Counted from the stretch's first letter, positions 26,153 to 35,168 are shown. The stretch is 64,000 bases of DNA from Chloroflexota bacterium (GCA_016191435.1 JACPOQ010000043.1:62001-126000); one strand, 5' to 3'. Numbers and translations: made by a program. Notes: generated by a model from the letters alone, not told the origin.

Positions 26153-27800
26153 ATGAATTCAGAACCACCGGTGGCACGGCGAAGCTTGCTGGAGCGCCGG
26201 GCAACGCGGCGGGCGTTGCTCGCGGGCGGCGCGAGCATGGCGGCTGCCGGTACGGCGGTCGCGATCGTAGGGCTGGCCAGGCAGGCGGATGGCGGGCCTG
26301 CGGCGAAGACGGGTACGGCGCGCAACGCCGACCTGGATGAAGGATCGTCGGTCGCGTACGCGACGCCCGCGGCCGACCCGGCCCAGACGCAGATCAGCGA
26401 CCCGCTACGGCGGGCGGCGCACCTGCTGCGGCGCGCTGGTTTCGGCGGGACGAAGGCCGAGATCGACGCGTTCGCGAAATTGAGCCGGGAGGAAGCGGCG
26501 GACCGGCTGCTGAACTACAAATCGATCGACAACTCGGCGCTGGACGCACGCATCGCGAAACTGAACTTCAACCTGAAGAAGCCCGGGACGCCGCCGGCAG
26601 GCCAGGGCACGCTCCTGGCGGATATGCAGCGCTGGTGGCTGACGCGCATGGCCTACACGGCGCGGCCGCTGGAAGAGCGGATGACGCTCATCTGGCACGG
26701 CCTGCTGACTTCGGCGGTGAGCAAGATTGGCGGCCAGCGAGCGAAGCTGATGGTCACGCAGAACGAGCTATTCCGGTCCCAGGCGCTGGGGAAGTACGAC
26801 GACCTCGTCAAGGCGGTCAGCAAAGACCCGGCGATGATGCTGTACCTGGACACAGACACGAGTTCGAAGGAGCACCCGAACGAGAACTACGCCCGCGAGT
26901 TGATGGAGCTCTTCACGATGGGCGTGGGGAACTACACCGAGACGGACGTACGCGAGAGCGCGCGGGCCTTCACCGGGTGGCGATACACGCAGCCGGCGCG
27001 CCCGGCAAAGAGCCTCGACGGGCTTAGCCAGCAGGAGCGTAAGGATATCCAGGACCAGGTCTACGCGGATTGGGAGCCGCGGTTCGTGGTACAGCCGCGG
27101 CAGCACGACAACGGCACGAAGACGTTCCTCGGCAAGACTGGCAACTTCGATGGCGACGGGATCGTCGACGTGATCATGCAGCAGCCCGCGACGGCAAAGT
27201 TCATCACGACGCGGCTGTTCACGGAGTTCGCGAACTACAACCCGGACCCGGCGACCATCGATCGGCTGGCAAAAGTCTGGGACAGCAGCGGGCACAGCAT
27301 CAAGGACGTGGTGCGGGCGATCCTCGTGAGCGACGAGTTCTACTCAGAAGCATCGTACAGGGGGTTCGTCCGCAGCCCGGTGGAGTTCATCGTCGGCGCG
27401 GTGCGCGGGCTGGAGCTCGATCGAGACCGACTTCAAGGTGGCGGTGAACAACCGGCAGGCGCGAGGGGCGATGGGCCAGGTGCTGTTCGAGCCGCCGGCC
27501 GTGGCGGGCTGGCCGGGTGGGGCGAGCTGGCTCTCTTCGGGGACGTTTTTCGCGCGGGTGAACTTTCTCGATGCCTTGCTGTACAACCAGCGCGGGCCAC
27601 TGGCGATACCGGCCGCCGCCGGGGCGGCGTCCCCGGAGGACGCTGTCGATGCGGTGCTGGCGCGCCTGGTCGATGCGAATATCGCGGCGGCATCGCGCGA
27701 CGGCATCGTGGCGTTTGCGCGGAGCATCAGCAATCCGCAGAACCGGGCGGCGAGCGTCGCCTATCTCGTGCTCGGCAGCCCCGAGTACCAGCTCATTTAG
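26153..27800 (+). pseudogene. DUF1800 family protein, frameshifted
   Basis: The N-terminus has twin-arginine-like residues and a hydrophobic stretch (RRALLAGGASMAAAGTAVAI), suggesting Tat export. The body is typical DUF1800: AAHLLRRAGFGGTKAEIDAF, MTLIWHGLLTSAV, NENYARELMELFTMGVGNYTE, ARAFTGWRY, FVRSPVEFIVGAVRGLEL. The frame then shifts: one extra base near 27417-27422 must be removed to continue IETDFKVAVNNRQARGAMGQ and reach GSPEYQLI at 27800. DUF1800 and DUF1501 proteins are almost always encoded in pairs and exported; function unproven. If the shift is a sequence error this is an intact 548-residue gene. Confidence 0.87.
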
Positions 27801-27815
27801 GCGAGGAGGACGGGC

Positions 27816-29060
27816 ATGATTTCGCGCAGAGATTTCGTGAAGGGCGGGGTCGCGCTCGTCAGTATCGGCACGACGGCGCATTCGCTGCTGAAAGGGGCGG
27901 TGGCGTTCGCCGCCCAGAACCCGGCGTACGTGGCGCCGGACAACGGCAAGATCCTCGTGCTGGTGCAGATGGCGGGCGGCAACGACGGGCTGAACACGCT
28001 GGTCCCGTACCTGGACCCGGTATACCGCTCCTCGCGCTCCGTGCTGGCGCTGCCCGAGGACAAGGTGCTGCCGCTGGCCGAAGGCTTCGCGCTACACCCG
28101 GCGATGAGCGGCTTCAAGGGGTTGTGGGACAGCGGCAAGCTCGCGGTGGTGCGCGGCGTTGGCTACCCGCAACAGAACTACAGCCACTTCAAGTCGATGG
28201 CGATCTGGCAATCGGGCGACCCGGACCTCGCACTGCGCGATGGCTGGCTCGGGCGGACGCTGGAAAAACTCGAAACCGCGCAACACGACCCGTTTCTCGG
28301 CTTCAACATCGGCACGGGGACGCCGGCGGAGATGTACACGGAGAATGTCTCGATCCCTTCTCTGCAGGACCAGGCGGATTATGCGGTGAAAGTCGGCGGG
28401 AAGTCGGCGGCGGATGGTGAACCGCGGACGGCGACGCTCATGAAGCTGTACGAGCAATACCCGGCATCGTCGCCCTACGGCGCGCTCCTGGAGACGACGG
28501 TGCAAACGGCGATGTCCAGCTCGAAGTCGCTGGCGGGAGCGGCAAGCGCCTACAAGCCGGCCGTGACCTACCCGGCAACGTCGTTCGGGTCGGGGCTTTC
28601 GGTGCTGGCGGAGGCGATCGTGGGAAACCTTGGGATGCGAGTGGGACACATCACGCTCGGGGGCTTCGATACGCACAACAACCAGCTGGCGGAGCAGGAA
28701 GACCTGCTGAAAAGCCTGGACGAAGGGCTGACGGCGTTCTACCAGGACCTTGAGGCTCAGGGCAAGGCGGACGACGTGCTGGTGCTGACGTGGAGCGAGT
28801 TCGGGCGGCGCGTAGGCGAAAACGCGAATGGCGGCACGGACCACGGCGCGGCGAGTGTCTGTTTCGCGCTGGGTAAGCAAGTGCAGAAGGGGCTGTACGG
28901 CGACCCGCCGGACCTTTCGAAGCTCATCGACAATGGCAACACGCCCTTCACGACGGACTTCCGCTCGGTGTACGCGACGGTCATCGAGCGCTGGCTGGGG
29001 ACGCCGGCGGACGTGCTGCTGGGGCAGAAGTGGGCGCAGCTGGGGTTCATCGCGGCGTAG
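27816..29060 (+). CDS. DUF1501 family protein, Tat-exported
   Basis: 414 residues with a twin-arginine start (MISRRDFVKGGVALVSIG). Core motifs LVQMAGGNDGLNTLVPYLDP, YPQQNYSHFKSMAIWQSGDP, HITLGGFDTHNNQLAEQ and TWSEFGRRVGENANGGTDHG match DUF1501, a sulfatase/alkaline-phosphatase-like fold. It follows the DUF1800 gene by 15 bp with GAGGAGG as ribosome-binding site, so they form one unit. The operon ends in a 7-bp repeat tract. Confidence 0.92.
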   Translation: MISRRDFVKGGVALVSIGTTAHSLLKGAVAFAAQNPAYVAPDNGKILVLVQMAGGNDGLNTLVPYLDPVYRSSRSVLALPEDKVLPLAEGFALHPAMSGFKGLWDSGKLAVVRGVGYPQQNYSHFKSMAIWQSGDPDLALRDGWLGRTLEKLETAQHDPFLGFNIGTGTPAEMYTENVSIPSLQDQADYAVKVGGKSAADGEPRTATLMKLYEQYPASSPYGALLETTVQTAMSSSKSLAGAASAYKPAVTYPATSFGSGLSVLAEAIVGNLGMRVGHITLGGFDTHNNQLAEQEDLLKSLDEGLTAFYQDLEAQGKADDVLVLTWSEFGRRVGENANGGTDHGAASVCFALGKQVQKGLYGDPPDLSKLIDNGNTPFTTDFRSVYATVIERWLGTPADVLLGQKWAQLGFIAA

Positions 29061-29066
29061 ACCGGA

Positions 29067-29094
29067 AGTGCTGAGTGCTGAGTGCCAAGTCCTG
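29067..29094 (+). repeat. Heptamer repeat tract between DUF1501 and apt
   Basis: AGTGCTG, AGTGCTG, AGTGCCA, AGTCCTG in register, starting 7 bp after the DUF1501 stop. The -10 box of apt (29097-29102) follows within three bases, so repeat expansion would change the sequence upstream of that promoter. Confidence 0.82.
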
Positions 29095-29096
29095 AG

Positions 29097-29102
29097 TAGA
29101 AT
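29097..29102 (+). promoter_or_regulatory. -10 box for leaderless apt
   Basis: TAGAAT, six bases (GCGGGC) before ATG 29109. No Shine-Dalgarno sequence is present. The upstream half of the promoter lies in a heptamer tract. Confidence 0.55.
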
Positions 29103-29108
29103 GCGGGC

Positions 29109-29624
29109 ATGGACCTCGCCGCGGTGATACGGAATGTGCCGGATTTCCCGAGCGCGGGGGTCCTGTTTCGCGACATCACGCCATTGCTCGGGGACCCGGC
29201 GGCGTTTGGCGCGGTGATGGATGCGCTGGAGCACGAGGCGAAGCAGCACCGGCCGGAGGCGATCGTCGGGATTGAATCGCGCGGGTTCATCTTCGGGACG
29301 CCGCTGGCGGACCGGCTGAGCCTGCCGTTCGTGCCGGTGCGGAAGGCGGGGAAGCTGCCGGCGGCGCGGATGTCGGTCGAATACTCGCTGGAGTACGGCG
29401 AGAGCCGCCTGGACATCCACGCCGACGCCCTGGCGCAGGGCCAGCGCGCCTACATCGTCGATGACCTGCTGGCGACGGGCGGCACGGCGCTGGCAACGGC
29501 GAAGCTGGTCGAACTGATCGGAGGGACGATCGCCGGGATGGGCTTCGTGATCGAACTGGAGGCGCTGCGAGGGCGGGCGAAACTCGGGAGCTACCCGGTC
29601 TTTAGCCTGATCAAGTACGCGTAG
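29109..29624 (+). CDS. apt: Adenine phosphoribosyltransferase
   Basis: 171 residues, full length for Apt. FPSAGVLFRDITPLL, GIESRGFIFGTPLA and the PRPP loop AYIVDDLLATGGTA are diagnostic. It converts adenine and PRPP to AMP. Adenine is released by methylthioadenosine phosphorylase, encoded at 36.4 kb, so Apt closes that salvage loop. The next gene starts 6 bp downstream. Confidence 0.95.
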   Translation: MDLAAVIRNVPDFPSAGVLFRDITPLLGDPAAFGAVMDALEHEAKQHRPEAIVGIESRGFIFGTPLADRLSLPFVPVRKAGKLPAARMSVEYSLEYGESRLDIHADALAQGQRAYIVDDLLATGGTALATAKLVELIGGTIAGMGFVIELEALRGRAKLGSYPVFSLIKYA

Positions 29625-29630
29625 GAAACG

Positions 29631-30632
29631 ATGAAGGATTTTGGCGGCCGCACGATCTCGTTTGGGCTGTGGTACGACTTCCGGAACCCGGAACCGTGGC
29701 GGCGGCCCGTGGACGAACTCTACGCACGCACGTTCGAGCACATCGCGTATGCGGAGCGGCTGGGGTTCGACAACATCTGGACGAGCGAGCACCACTTCAT
29801 CGACGACGCATATTCTCCTTCGCTGTTGCCCATCTGTGCGGCGATCGCGGCGCGCACGACGCGGGCGCGCATCGGCACGAATGTGCTGCTGCTGCCGCTG
29901 CACGACCCGGTTCGGGTAGCAGAGGACGCGGCGACTGTGGACGTGATTAGCGGCGGGCGGCTGGACCTGGGCGTGGCTATCGGCTACAAGCGCGAGGAGT
30001 TCACGGGCTTCGCTATCGACCGGCGGACGCGGGCGGGCCGGATGGAAGAAGCGGTGCAGGTGCTGCGCAAATCGTGGGCGCGCGAGACGTTCAGTTTCGA
30101 AGGCAACTACTACCGGTACTCCGACATCAACGTGACGCCAAAGCCGGTGCAGGAGCCGATGCCGCTGTGGATCGGCGGGTTTTCGGATGCGGCGGTGCGC
30201 CGGGCGGCGCGACTCGGCGACGGGCTGGTGGCGGCCGGCGCCGTGATCCCGGTGTTCCAGGCGGAGCTCGCGAAGCTCGGGCGCGGGCCGCAGCCGATCG
30301 CGCTCAGCCTGCCCTGGGCGCTCATCGCCGAGGACCCGGATGCGGCCTGGGCGGAAATCGGCGAGCACACGCTCTACCAGATGAGGCAGTACGCGAGCTG
30401 GTTCGGCGCGGCAGGCATGCCCATCTTCGACCGCGAGCCGGGGACCGCCGCGGAGTTCAGGGCGGGACGGCCCGATATCGTAGTGACGCCCGCGCGGGCG
30501 CAGGAGATCATCGAACGGATAGCGGCAACGCAGCCGGTGACACACCTGTACTGGTGGGCAATACCGCCGGGCGTGGCGCCAGGAAGCACCTATCGCTCTA
30601 TCGAGCTGTTCTCAAGGGTTGTCCTTTCGTGA
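29631..30632 (+). CDS. LLM-class flavin-dependent oxidoreductase
   Basis: 333 residues. FGLWYDFRNP, AERLGFDNIWTSEHHFIDDA, ARIGTNVLLLPLHDPVRVAE, GRLDLGVAIGYKREEF and MPLWIGGFSDAAVRRAARLG are classic luciferase-like motifs, including EHHF. The overall pattern is close to bacterial luciferase-alpha-like or F420-dependent enzymes. Substrate unknown. It is 6 bp behind apt (leader GGAAACG), an unusual operon partner; the MarR regulator downstream may control it. Confidence 0.9.
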   Translation: MKDFGGRTISFGLWYDFRNPEPWRRPVDELYARTFEHIAYAERLGFDNIWTSEHHFIDDAYSPSLLPICAAIAARTTRARIGTNVLLLPLHDPVRVAEDAATVDVISGGRLDLGVAIGYKREEFTGFAIDRRTRAGRMEEAVQVLRKSWARETFSFEGNYYRYSDINVTPKPVQEPMPLWIGGFSDAAVRRAARLGDGLVAAGAVIPVFQAELAKLGRGPQPIALSLPWALIAEDPDAAWAEIGEHTLYQMRQYASWFGAAGMPIFDREPGTAAEFRAGRPDIVVTPARAQEIIERIAATQPVTHLYWWAIPPGVAPGSTYRSIELFSRVVLS

Positions 30633-30720
30633 GCAAAAAGACACTGATGCGTTTCATTTCCATGTACGTATCACCATGTTATCCCTAGTGGGGAAACACG
30701 AGTGGTACGCTTCACTGACG

Positions 30721-31173
30721 ATGAATGCAGTTACAAAGCCGGAACTCGCCCTCGTCACCGGGCTCTACCGGACGACGAACGCGATCGTCCGCGAGCTTGA
30801 CCAGCGCCTCGGCCGCGATCACAACGTCACGTTTATCCAGGCGGTGACGTTGCTTGCGGTCGATTCGTTCGACCGCCCGCAGCCACACCTCGTGGCCGAC
30901 TACCTTTCGCAGCAATCGCAAACCGTCACCGGTGTGCTGGATCGGCTCGAGCGAGCCGGCCACATCGGCCGGCGCCGCGACCTCGATGACAGGCGCGCCG
31001 TGCGGCTCGAATTGACGGATTCGGGCCGGGAGCTGGTGCGCGGGATCAAAAGGACGCTGCAGCAGCATGTCGGCGACGTGGTCGCCGGTATCGACAACGG
31101 CACGCGGTCGCGGCTGGGCGACGACCTCGAGGCGCTGGAACGCTCGGTGCGGGCGGCATCGGGGCGGAGCTAG
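30721..31173 (+). CDS. MarR-family transcriptional regulator
   Basis: 150 residues from ATG 30721. Winged-helix MarR pattern: HLVADYLSQQSQTVTGVLDR as recognition region, then LERAGHIGRRRDLDDRRAVR and LELTDSGRELV. MarR dimers usually repress neighbouring genes and release DNA on binding phenolic or other ligands. The 88-bp gap upstream contains CATGTACGTATCACCATG, a partly symmetric stretch that could be an operator, but this is weak. The LLM oxidoreductase gene directly upstream is a plausible target. Confidence 0.9.
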   Translation: MNAVTKPELALVTGLYRTTNAIVRELDQRLGRDHNVTFIQAVTLLAVDSFDRPQPHLVADYLSQQSQTVTGVLDRLERAGHIGRRRDLDDRRAVRLELTDSGRELVRGIKRTLQQHVGDVVAGIDNGTRSRLGDDLEALERSVRAASGRS

Positions 31174-31347
31174 ATTCGCCAGGCCCGGGTCCCGCTATGG
31201 GCAGGGCCGGTCCGGCCGCTGCATTCTGCCCGGCAGCGCGAAGCAACGCCGGGTTCGGTTGCACACGAGTGCATCCGCGAGGAGCGGACCGTCCCGAGGG
31301 TATCCGGGCGGGTAACGTTCGCGTGACCTCTGTTTGGCACCGTGCAC

Positions 31348-31353
31348 TATAGT
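31348..31353 (+). promoter_or_regulatory. -10 box of the ter-like operon
   Basis: TATAGT, with TGACCT about 18 bp upstream as a possible -35. It is about 80 bp before the TelA-like start and is the only good promoter in the 262-bp gap after the MarR gene. The resulting leader holds AAGGAGC before ATG 31436. Confidence 0.5.
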
Positions 31354-31435
31354 AGTTCTGTAGGCGTCGGATCGTTGTGGCACGGCCGCAGGCTCTCCGA
31401 TGACGCCGGCGCTGCAGAACTACAAGGAGCTTTCC

Positions 31436-32674
31436 ATGGGATCACTCCCGAACGAATCACCGGAACCCGGCGCGACGCCACCACCGGGCGACCCGTCCCC
31501 TTCGGCGCCAACGGCTGCAACACCGGGGCCCACAGTCGTGGCGGCGCCGGCGGCCCCGGCGCCACTGGACACGGGGGCGATTGTGCTGAAGCCCGAGCAG
31601 GTGCCCGAGGCCGAAAAGGCGCTCGCTGCGCTCGACTTCGCATCCATGCGTTCGGGCGACGTGATTAAGATCGGACTCGATGCCGAGACCTCGCTCCAGC
31701 GCACGCTCGACGGGTTCCTCGCGCGGCTCGACAAAAACACGGCCGCGCAGGTCTTCGAGCTGTTCAGCAGGCTCCAGAAGGGTGTCGATGATGCCAACCT
31801 TCCGGAAGTCCTTGAACAGATCAAGAAGGGTGAAAAACCGGGATTTCTTGCGACGCTCCTCGGCAGGCTGCGCGGCAAGGGGCGCGACCAGCTTGCGCAG
31901 GAACTGATGGCTGAGATTGGCGAACTCGTCACCGGACGGACGAAGACGTTGGCCGATGAGATGGGCGCGTTGGAGAATCAGCTCGAGAGTGAGATGCAGA
32001 AGCTCTTCGCGGAGCTGAAGTCGCTCGATACGTTGAAGCAGAGCTACGGGACGCACTTCGCCGAGTTCACGATCGCGGCGGGTGTTGCGCGGGCCTTCAC
32101 CGACAGGGCGCGCAGCTACGTCGCAGCGGAGCAGGCGAAGCTCAACCCGGCCGATGTCGCGGAACAGGCCCGGGTCCAGGAGTTGCAAGACCGGCTGAGG
32201 CTCCTCGAGAGCCGCGCGCTCGCGCTTGAGGGGACGTACACGCGCCTCCCGGCCGACCGGCTGGTTATCCAGCAGATCGAGCAAGCCGGCGTGGCGACGC
32301 TGCAGGAGACGGCGACCACGGTGGCGTCGCGGTTCGCATCCATCAAGATGACGCTTCTCTCGCTGAACGGTGCGTTCGCGGTGATGAGCGTGCAGCAGGT
32401 CGCAAATCGCCAGGCCCAGCTCGACCGGCAGCTCAGCGAAATCCGTGGGCGCGCGGTGAAGGACGTCGCGGTCTCGGCGGCGCAGGCGCCGGGGGATAAC
32501 CGCCTCGCCCAGGCGCAGCAGATCGAGCAGATCATCGCCACGACGAAGGAGATCCACGGCCTCGTCCAGGTTGCGCGGCAGGCGACGGAAGAGAAGTTCG
32601 AGCAGGCGCGGCAGAAGTTCGCGGCCGCCCGGCAGGAACTCGCGTCGCTCGAGCAAGCGCAGGCCGTCCCCTGA
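31436..32674 (+). CDS. TelA-like toxic anion resistance protein
   Basis: 412 residues, Pro/Ala-rich for the first 50, then almost wholly helical with coiled-coil character. LLGRLRGKGRDQLAQELMAE, SYGTHFAEFTIAAGVARAF and LPADRLVIQQIEQAGVATLQ follow the TelA/KlaA family (PF05816-type) of tellurite and toxic-anion resistance proteins. Their biochemistry is not settled. It is the first gene of a four-gene operon with a TerD-like protein, a second TelA-like protein and a TerF-like vWA protein. Confidence 0.82.
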   Translation: MGSLPNESPEPGATPPPGDPSPSAPTAATPGPTVVAAPAAPAPLDTGAIVLKPEQVPEAEKALAALDFASMRSGDVIKIGLDAETSLQRTLDGFLARLDKNTAAQVFELFSRLQKGVDDANLPEVLEQIKKGEKPGFLATLLGRLRGKGRDQLAQELMAEIGELVTGRTKTLADEMGALENQLESEMQKLFAELKSLDTLKQSYGTHFAEFTIAAGVARAFTDRARSYVAAEQAKLNPADVAEQARVQELQDRLRLLESRALALEGTYTRLPADRLVIQQIEQAGVATLQETATTVASRFASIKMTLLSLNGAFAVMSVQQVANRQAQLDRQLSEIRGRAVKDVAVSAAQAPGDNRLAQAQQIEQIIATTKEIHGLVQVARQATEEKFEQARQKFAAARQELASLEQAQAVP

Positions 32675-32729
32675 GCTGGCTCGCGGGCGGTCACGACAGA
32701 CAAGGGCGCCCGGACAGGAGGAATGATCG

Positions 32730-33347
32730 ATGTTGACTCTGTCTCTCGAAAAACCCGGTGAACCTGTCCAGAAGCTGCAGTTGTCGCTAACGAAAGGCGC
32801 ACGCTTCACGGTGAAGGTCCACTGGGAGTGCGGCCACGAGCACGTGCACGATGTCGACGTCCATGCGCTTGAGGCCCGGAACGCCGGCTCGGGCGCGAAG
32901 GTGGACCGGCTCGAGAGCATCCTCTCCACCTACAACACGAAGCTGATGAACCCGAAGGCGGGTGTGCTGCCAACGAACCCGGACGGCTCGTTTGCCACTC
33001 CGGAAGGCGCCCTGGTGCATTCGCCAGACATACGCGAGCAGGGAAAGTCGGAGTCCATCATTATCGATGGCACGCGGCTGCCGGAAGGGGTGAATGAGAT
33101 CCCGATCTTCGTCACCATTCATTCGCAGGGCGAAGTGGAGACGTTCGACGAGATCGAGCAGGCTGGCATCTCCATTTCCGATGATAGCGGCCAGGAACTC
33201 GGTGCGTACCAGCTCTCGGATGAGTTCAAGGAGTTCAACGTCGTGCAGTTTGGGTCGGCGATTCTCGGCGAGAACGGCTGGGAGTACGCGCCCGTCGGAC
33301 GAGGGTTCGTCGGCACCTTCAACGACGTCCTCGGCCAGTTCTCCTGA
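32730..33347 (+). CDS. TerD-family stress response protein
   Basis: 205 residues starting MLTLSLEKPGEPVQKLQLSL. TerD-type features: the D-x-D stretch in HVHDVDVHALE, the segment SPDIREQGKSESIIIDGTRL, VNEIPIFVTIHSQGEVETFD and YQLSDEFKEFNVVQFG. TerD domains bind calcium and act in tellurite, phage and stress responses. An insertion (LNPKAG..NPDGSFATPEG) between the two Asp-containing strands is longer than usual. It lies 55 bp after the TelA-like gene, behind AGGAGG. Confidence 0.85.
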   Translation: MLTLSLEKPGEPVQKLQLSLTKGARFTVKVHWECGHEHVHDVDVHALEARNAGSGAKVDRLESILSTYNTKLMNPKAGVLPTNPDGSFATPEGALVHSPDIREQGKSESIIIDGTRLPEGVNEIPIFVTIHSQGEVETFDEIEQAGISISDDSGQELGAYQLSDEFKEFNVVQFGSAILGENGWEYAPVGRGFVGTFNDVLGQFS

Positions 33348-33357
33348 GGTGCGCCGA

Positions 33358-34407
33358 ATGCCGGAGGAGGAGGGTCCGCGAGCCTCGCCGCAAAAGCCGG
33401 CCACGCCGAGGATCTTGGGGCCAACGATTTTGAGGCCGCCCACCCGGAGCGATGCGGAGCCGGCAGGGGGCGCGGCGGCGCGGGCGCCCGCGCACCTGCA
33501 GCCGACGGTGATAGATACGGGGGCCGCGACGCACCCGGCCTCCGGCCGGCCAGCGGCCGCACCGCACGTAACGGCGCCAACTGCCATTGCCGGCACGGCC
33601 CGCGAGCGTATCGCTGTTACGTCCGATGACCTCGAGAGCCTGGCACCAGGCACGGACCCCGGCCTGCGCGAGCGGGCGGTCCGCCTCATCGAGGGGTACG
33701 TCGCTGAAGACGCGAGCGGCGGGACTGTCGTGCTCTGGGGACACGAGCTTCAGCGCGCTTACGCCGACCTCGTATCCGACACGCTTGCGCGTTCGCAGGC
33801 CGATGTGCTCACGAGGGTGACCGTACACCTGAATCGGATGACCGATATCCTCAGGTCGATCGATCTCGTCGCGGTCGCCGGCGCACCACGCAACGGCGGC
33901 GGGTTCGGCAACATTTTCAAGAAGATGTCGAAGAAGATCGACACGCGGGAGGAGCTCCAGGCAGCGCGGGAAGAACTCGACCAGCTCGTGAAGCTCATGA
34001 GCGCGGCCACGGACGACCTCTTGAAACTCAGGATTCAGATAGAGCAATCTTCGAGCCGCATCGATGAGCTAGGGAAAGAAGTGGAGGCATCTGCGCTCGC
34101 GGCGCAGTTCCTCTCCACCTATTTTCAAGACAAAAGCGAGGATATCTCGCGACGTTTCCTGGAGCGCAGCATGAGCCTGACGCAGACGGCACTGCAGATC
34201 CGGGGTAGCGTGACGATGCGGGAGAGCCAGATCGAACAGCCGTTGCGCCTCATCAGCGCTATCCAGAACGTGGCGCTCGTGATGGTGCCCGGGTGGCTGG
34301 GGAGCATCGCTTCGCTCACCGTGCTGTCCGGGCGGACGCCCACGCCGACCGAAGCCGGCGAGATGAGCTTTCAGCTGCGGAAAATCCTCGAGCAAATGCA
34401 AACGTAA
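33358..34407 (+). CDS. Second TelA-like coiled-coil protein
   Basis: 349 residues from ATG 33358. A Pro/Ala-rich disordered start (to about residue 80) is followed by a long helical region: SQADVLTRVTVHLNRMTDIL, NIFKKMSKKIDTREELQAAR, SRIDELGKEVEASALAAQFL and SLTQTALQIRGSVTMRESQI. This resembles TelA (Q/E-rich helical repeats ending in a conserved hydrophobic segment, LISAIQNVALVMVPGW). It is a diverged paralogue of the first gene or a partner subunit. The start is 10 bp behind the TerD-like stop. Confidence 0.7.
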   Translation: MPEEEGPRASPQKPATPRILGPTILRPPTRSDAEPAGGAAARAPAHLQPTVIDTGAATHPASGRPAAAPHVTAPTAIAGTARERIAVTSDDLESLAPGTDPGLRERAVRLIEGYVAEDASGGTVVLWGHELQRAYADLVSDTLARSQADVLTRVTVHLNRMTDILRSIDLVAVAGAPRNGGGFGNIFKKMSKKIDTREELQAAREELDQLVKLMSAATDDLLKLRIQIEQSSSRIDELGKEVEASALAAQFLSTYFQDKSEDISRRFLERSMSLTQTALQIRGSVTMRESQIEQPLRLISAIQNVALVMVPGWLGSIASLTVLSGRTPTPTEAGEMSFQLRKILEQMQT

Positions 34408-34419
34408 AGGACAGGCACC

Positions 34420-35166
34420 ATGTTATCTCTCGACCTGAACAAGTCGGCCCAGACCCTTCGCCTCAACCTGGACAAGGCCGGCGTCAAGACGGACGTCAAG
34501 GCGGAGCTCATCTTCGATATCGATGTCTCAGGCTCGTTCGAGCACGAGCACGAGGAGGGCACGACAAGCAGGCTCCTCGAGCGGCTGGTGCCGTACGGCA
34601 TGGTGCTCGACCCCGACGGGAGGATCGACGTCTTCACCTTCTCGGACGGGGAGCGGCACGTGCACCACGTGGGAGTGGTGACGCCCGATGATGCCGAAGG
34701 GTATCTCAAGCGGAAGGTCGTCGGCCGCGTGCCCGGGTGGGCCGGCGGCACCACGTATAGCTACGTGCTGGAACGCAACCTCCAGCACTTCGGTTGGATC
34801 CCCGCGAAGGAGCAGCAGGGGTTCATCAGCCGCTTCTTCGGGCGGCGACCGGCCGCGGAGGCGCCGGCGGAGAAGAAGCGCTCGATCGTTTTCTTCCTTA
34901 CGGACGGCGAGAACAACGAGAGCGACGATCCGCTCGCCAGCCGCGTGCTGGAGGACGCGCAAACGCGCGGCGACCGCGTGTACTTTGTGTTCATCGGCTT
35001 TTGCGATACGAACCCGGACTTCAAGTTCATCCGGGAAGTCGCGCAGCGGTTCGAAAACACAAGCGCGGTCATCGTCCAGGACCTCAAGGGCTTCATCTCC
35101 CTCAGCGACGAGGAGCTCAACGCCAGGCTGCTGAGCCCGGAGTTGCTCGCGTGGCTCAAGGCCTGA
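34420..35166 (+). CDS. TerF-like von Willebrand factor A protein
   Basis: 248 residues starting MLSLDLNKSAQTLRLNLDKA, a short TerD-like opening strand, then a vWA domain: MIDAS DVSGS at residues 35-39, GGTTYSYVLERNLQHFGW for the Thr ligand and FFLTDGENNES for the Asp ligand. All metal-coordinating positions are intact. The pattern of a TerD-like start fused to vWA is that of TerF. A Gly/Pro-rich insert (ISRFFGRRPAAEAPAEKKR) lies before the TDG strand. Last gene of the operon; a 7-bp repeat tract begins a few bases after its stop. Confidence 0.85.
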   Translation: MLSLDLNKSAQTLRLNLDKAGVKTDVKAELIFDIDVSGSFEHEHEEGTTSRLLERLVPYGMVLDPDGRIDVFTFSDGERHVHHVGVVTPDDAEGYLKRKVVGRVPGWAGGTTYSYVLERNLQHFGWIPAKEQQGFISRFFGRRPAAEAPAEKKRSIVFFLTDGENNESDDPLASRVLEDAQTRGDRVYFVFIGFCDTNPDFKFIREVAQRFENTSAVIVQDLKGFISLSDEELNARLLSPELLAWLKA

Positions 35167-35168
35167 CC

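Noticed and set aside
25858..26325. 155-codon minus-strand frame before the DUF1800 gene
   Set aside because: No protein-like composition or ribosome-binding site, and it overlaps the conserved start of DUF1800.
28092..30545. An 817-codon minus-strand frame opposite DUF1501, apt and the LLM gene
   Set aside because: Arg/His/Pro-rich shadow frame with no recognisable motif; the opposite strand has three intact families.
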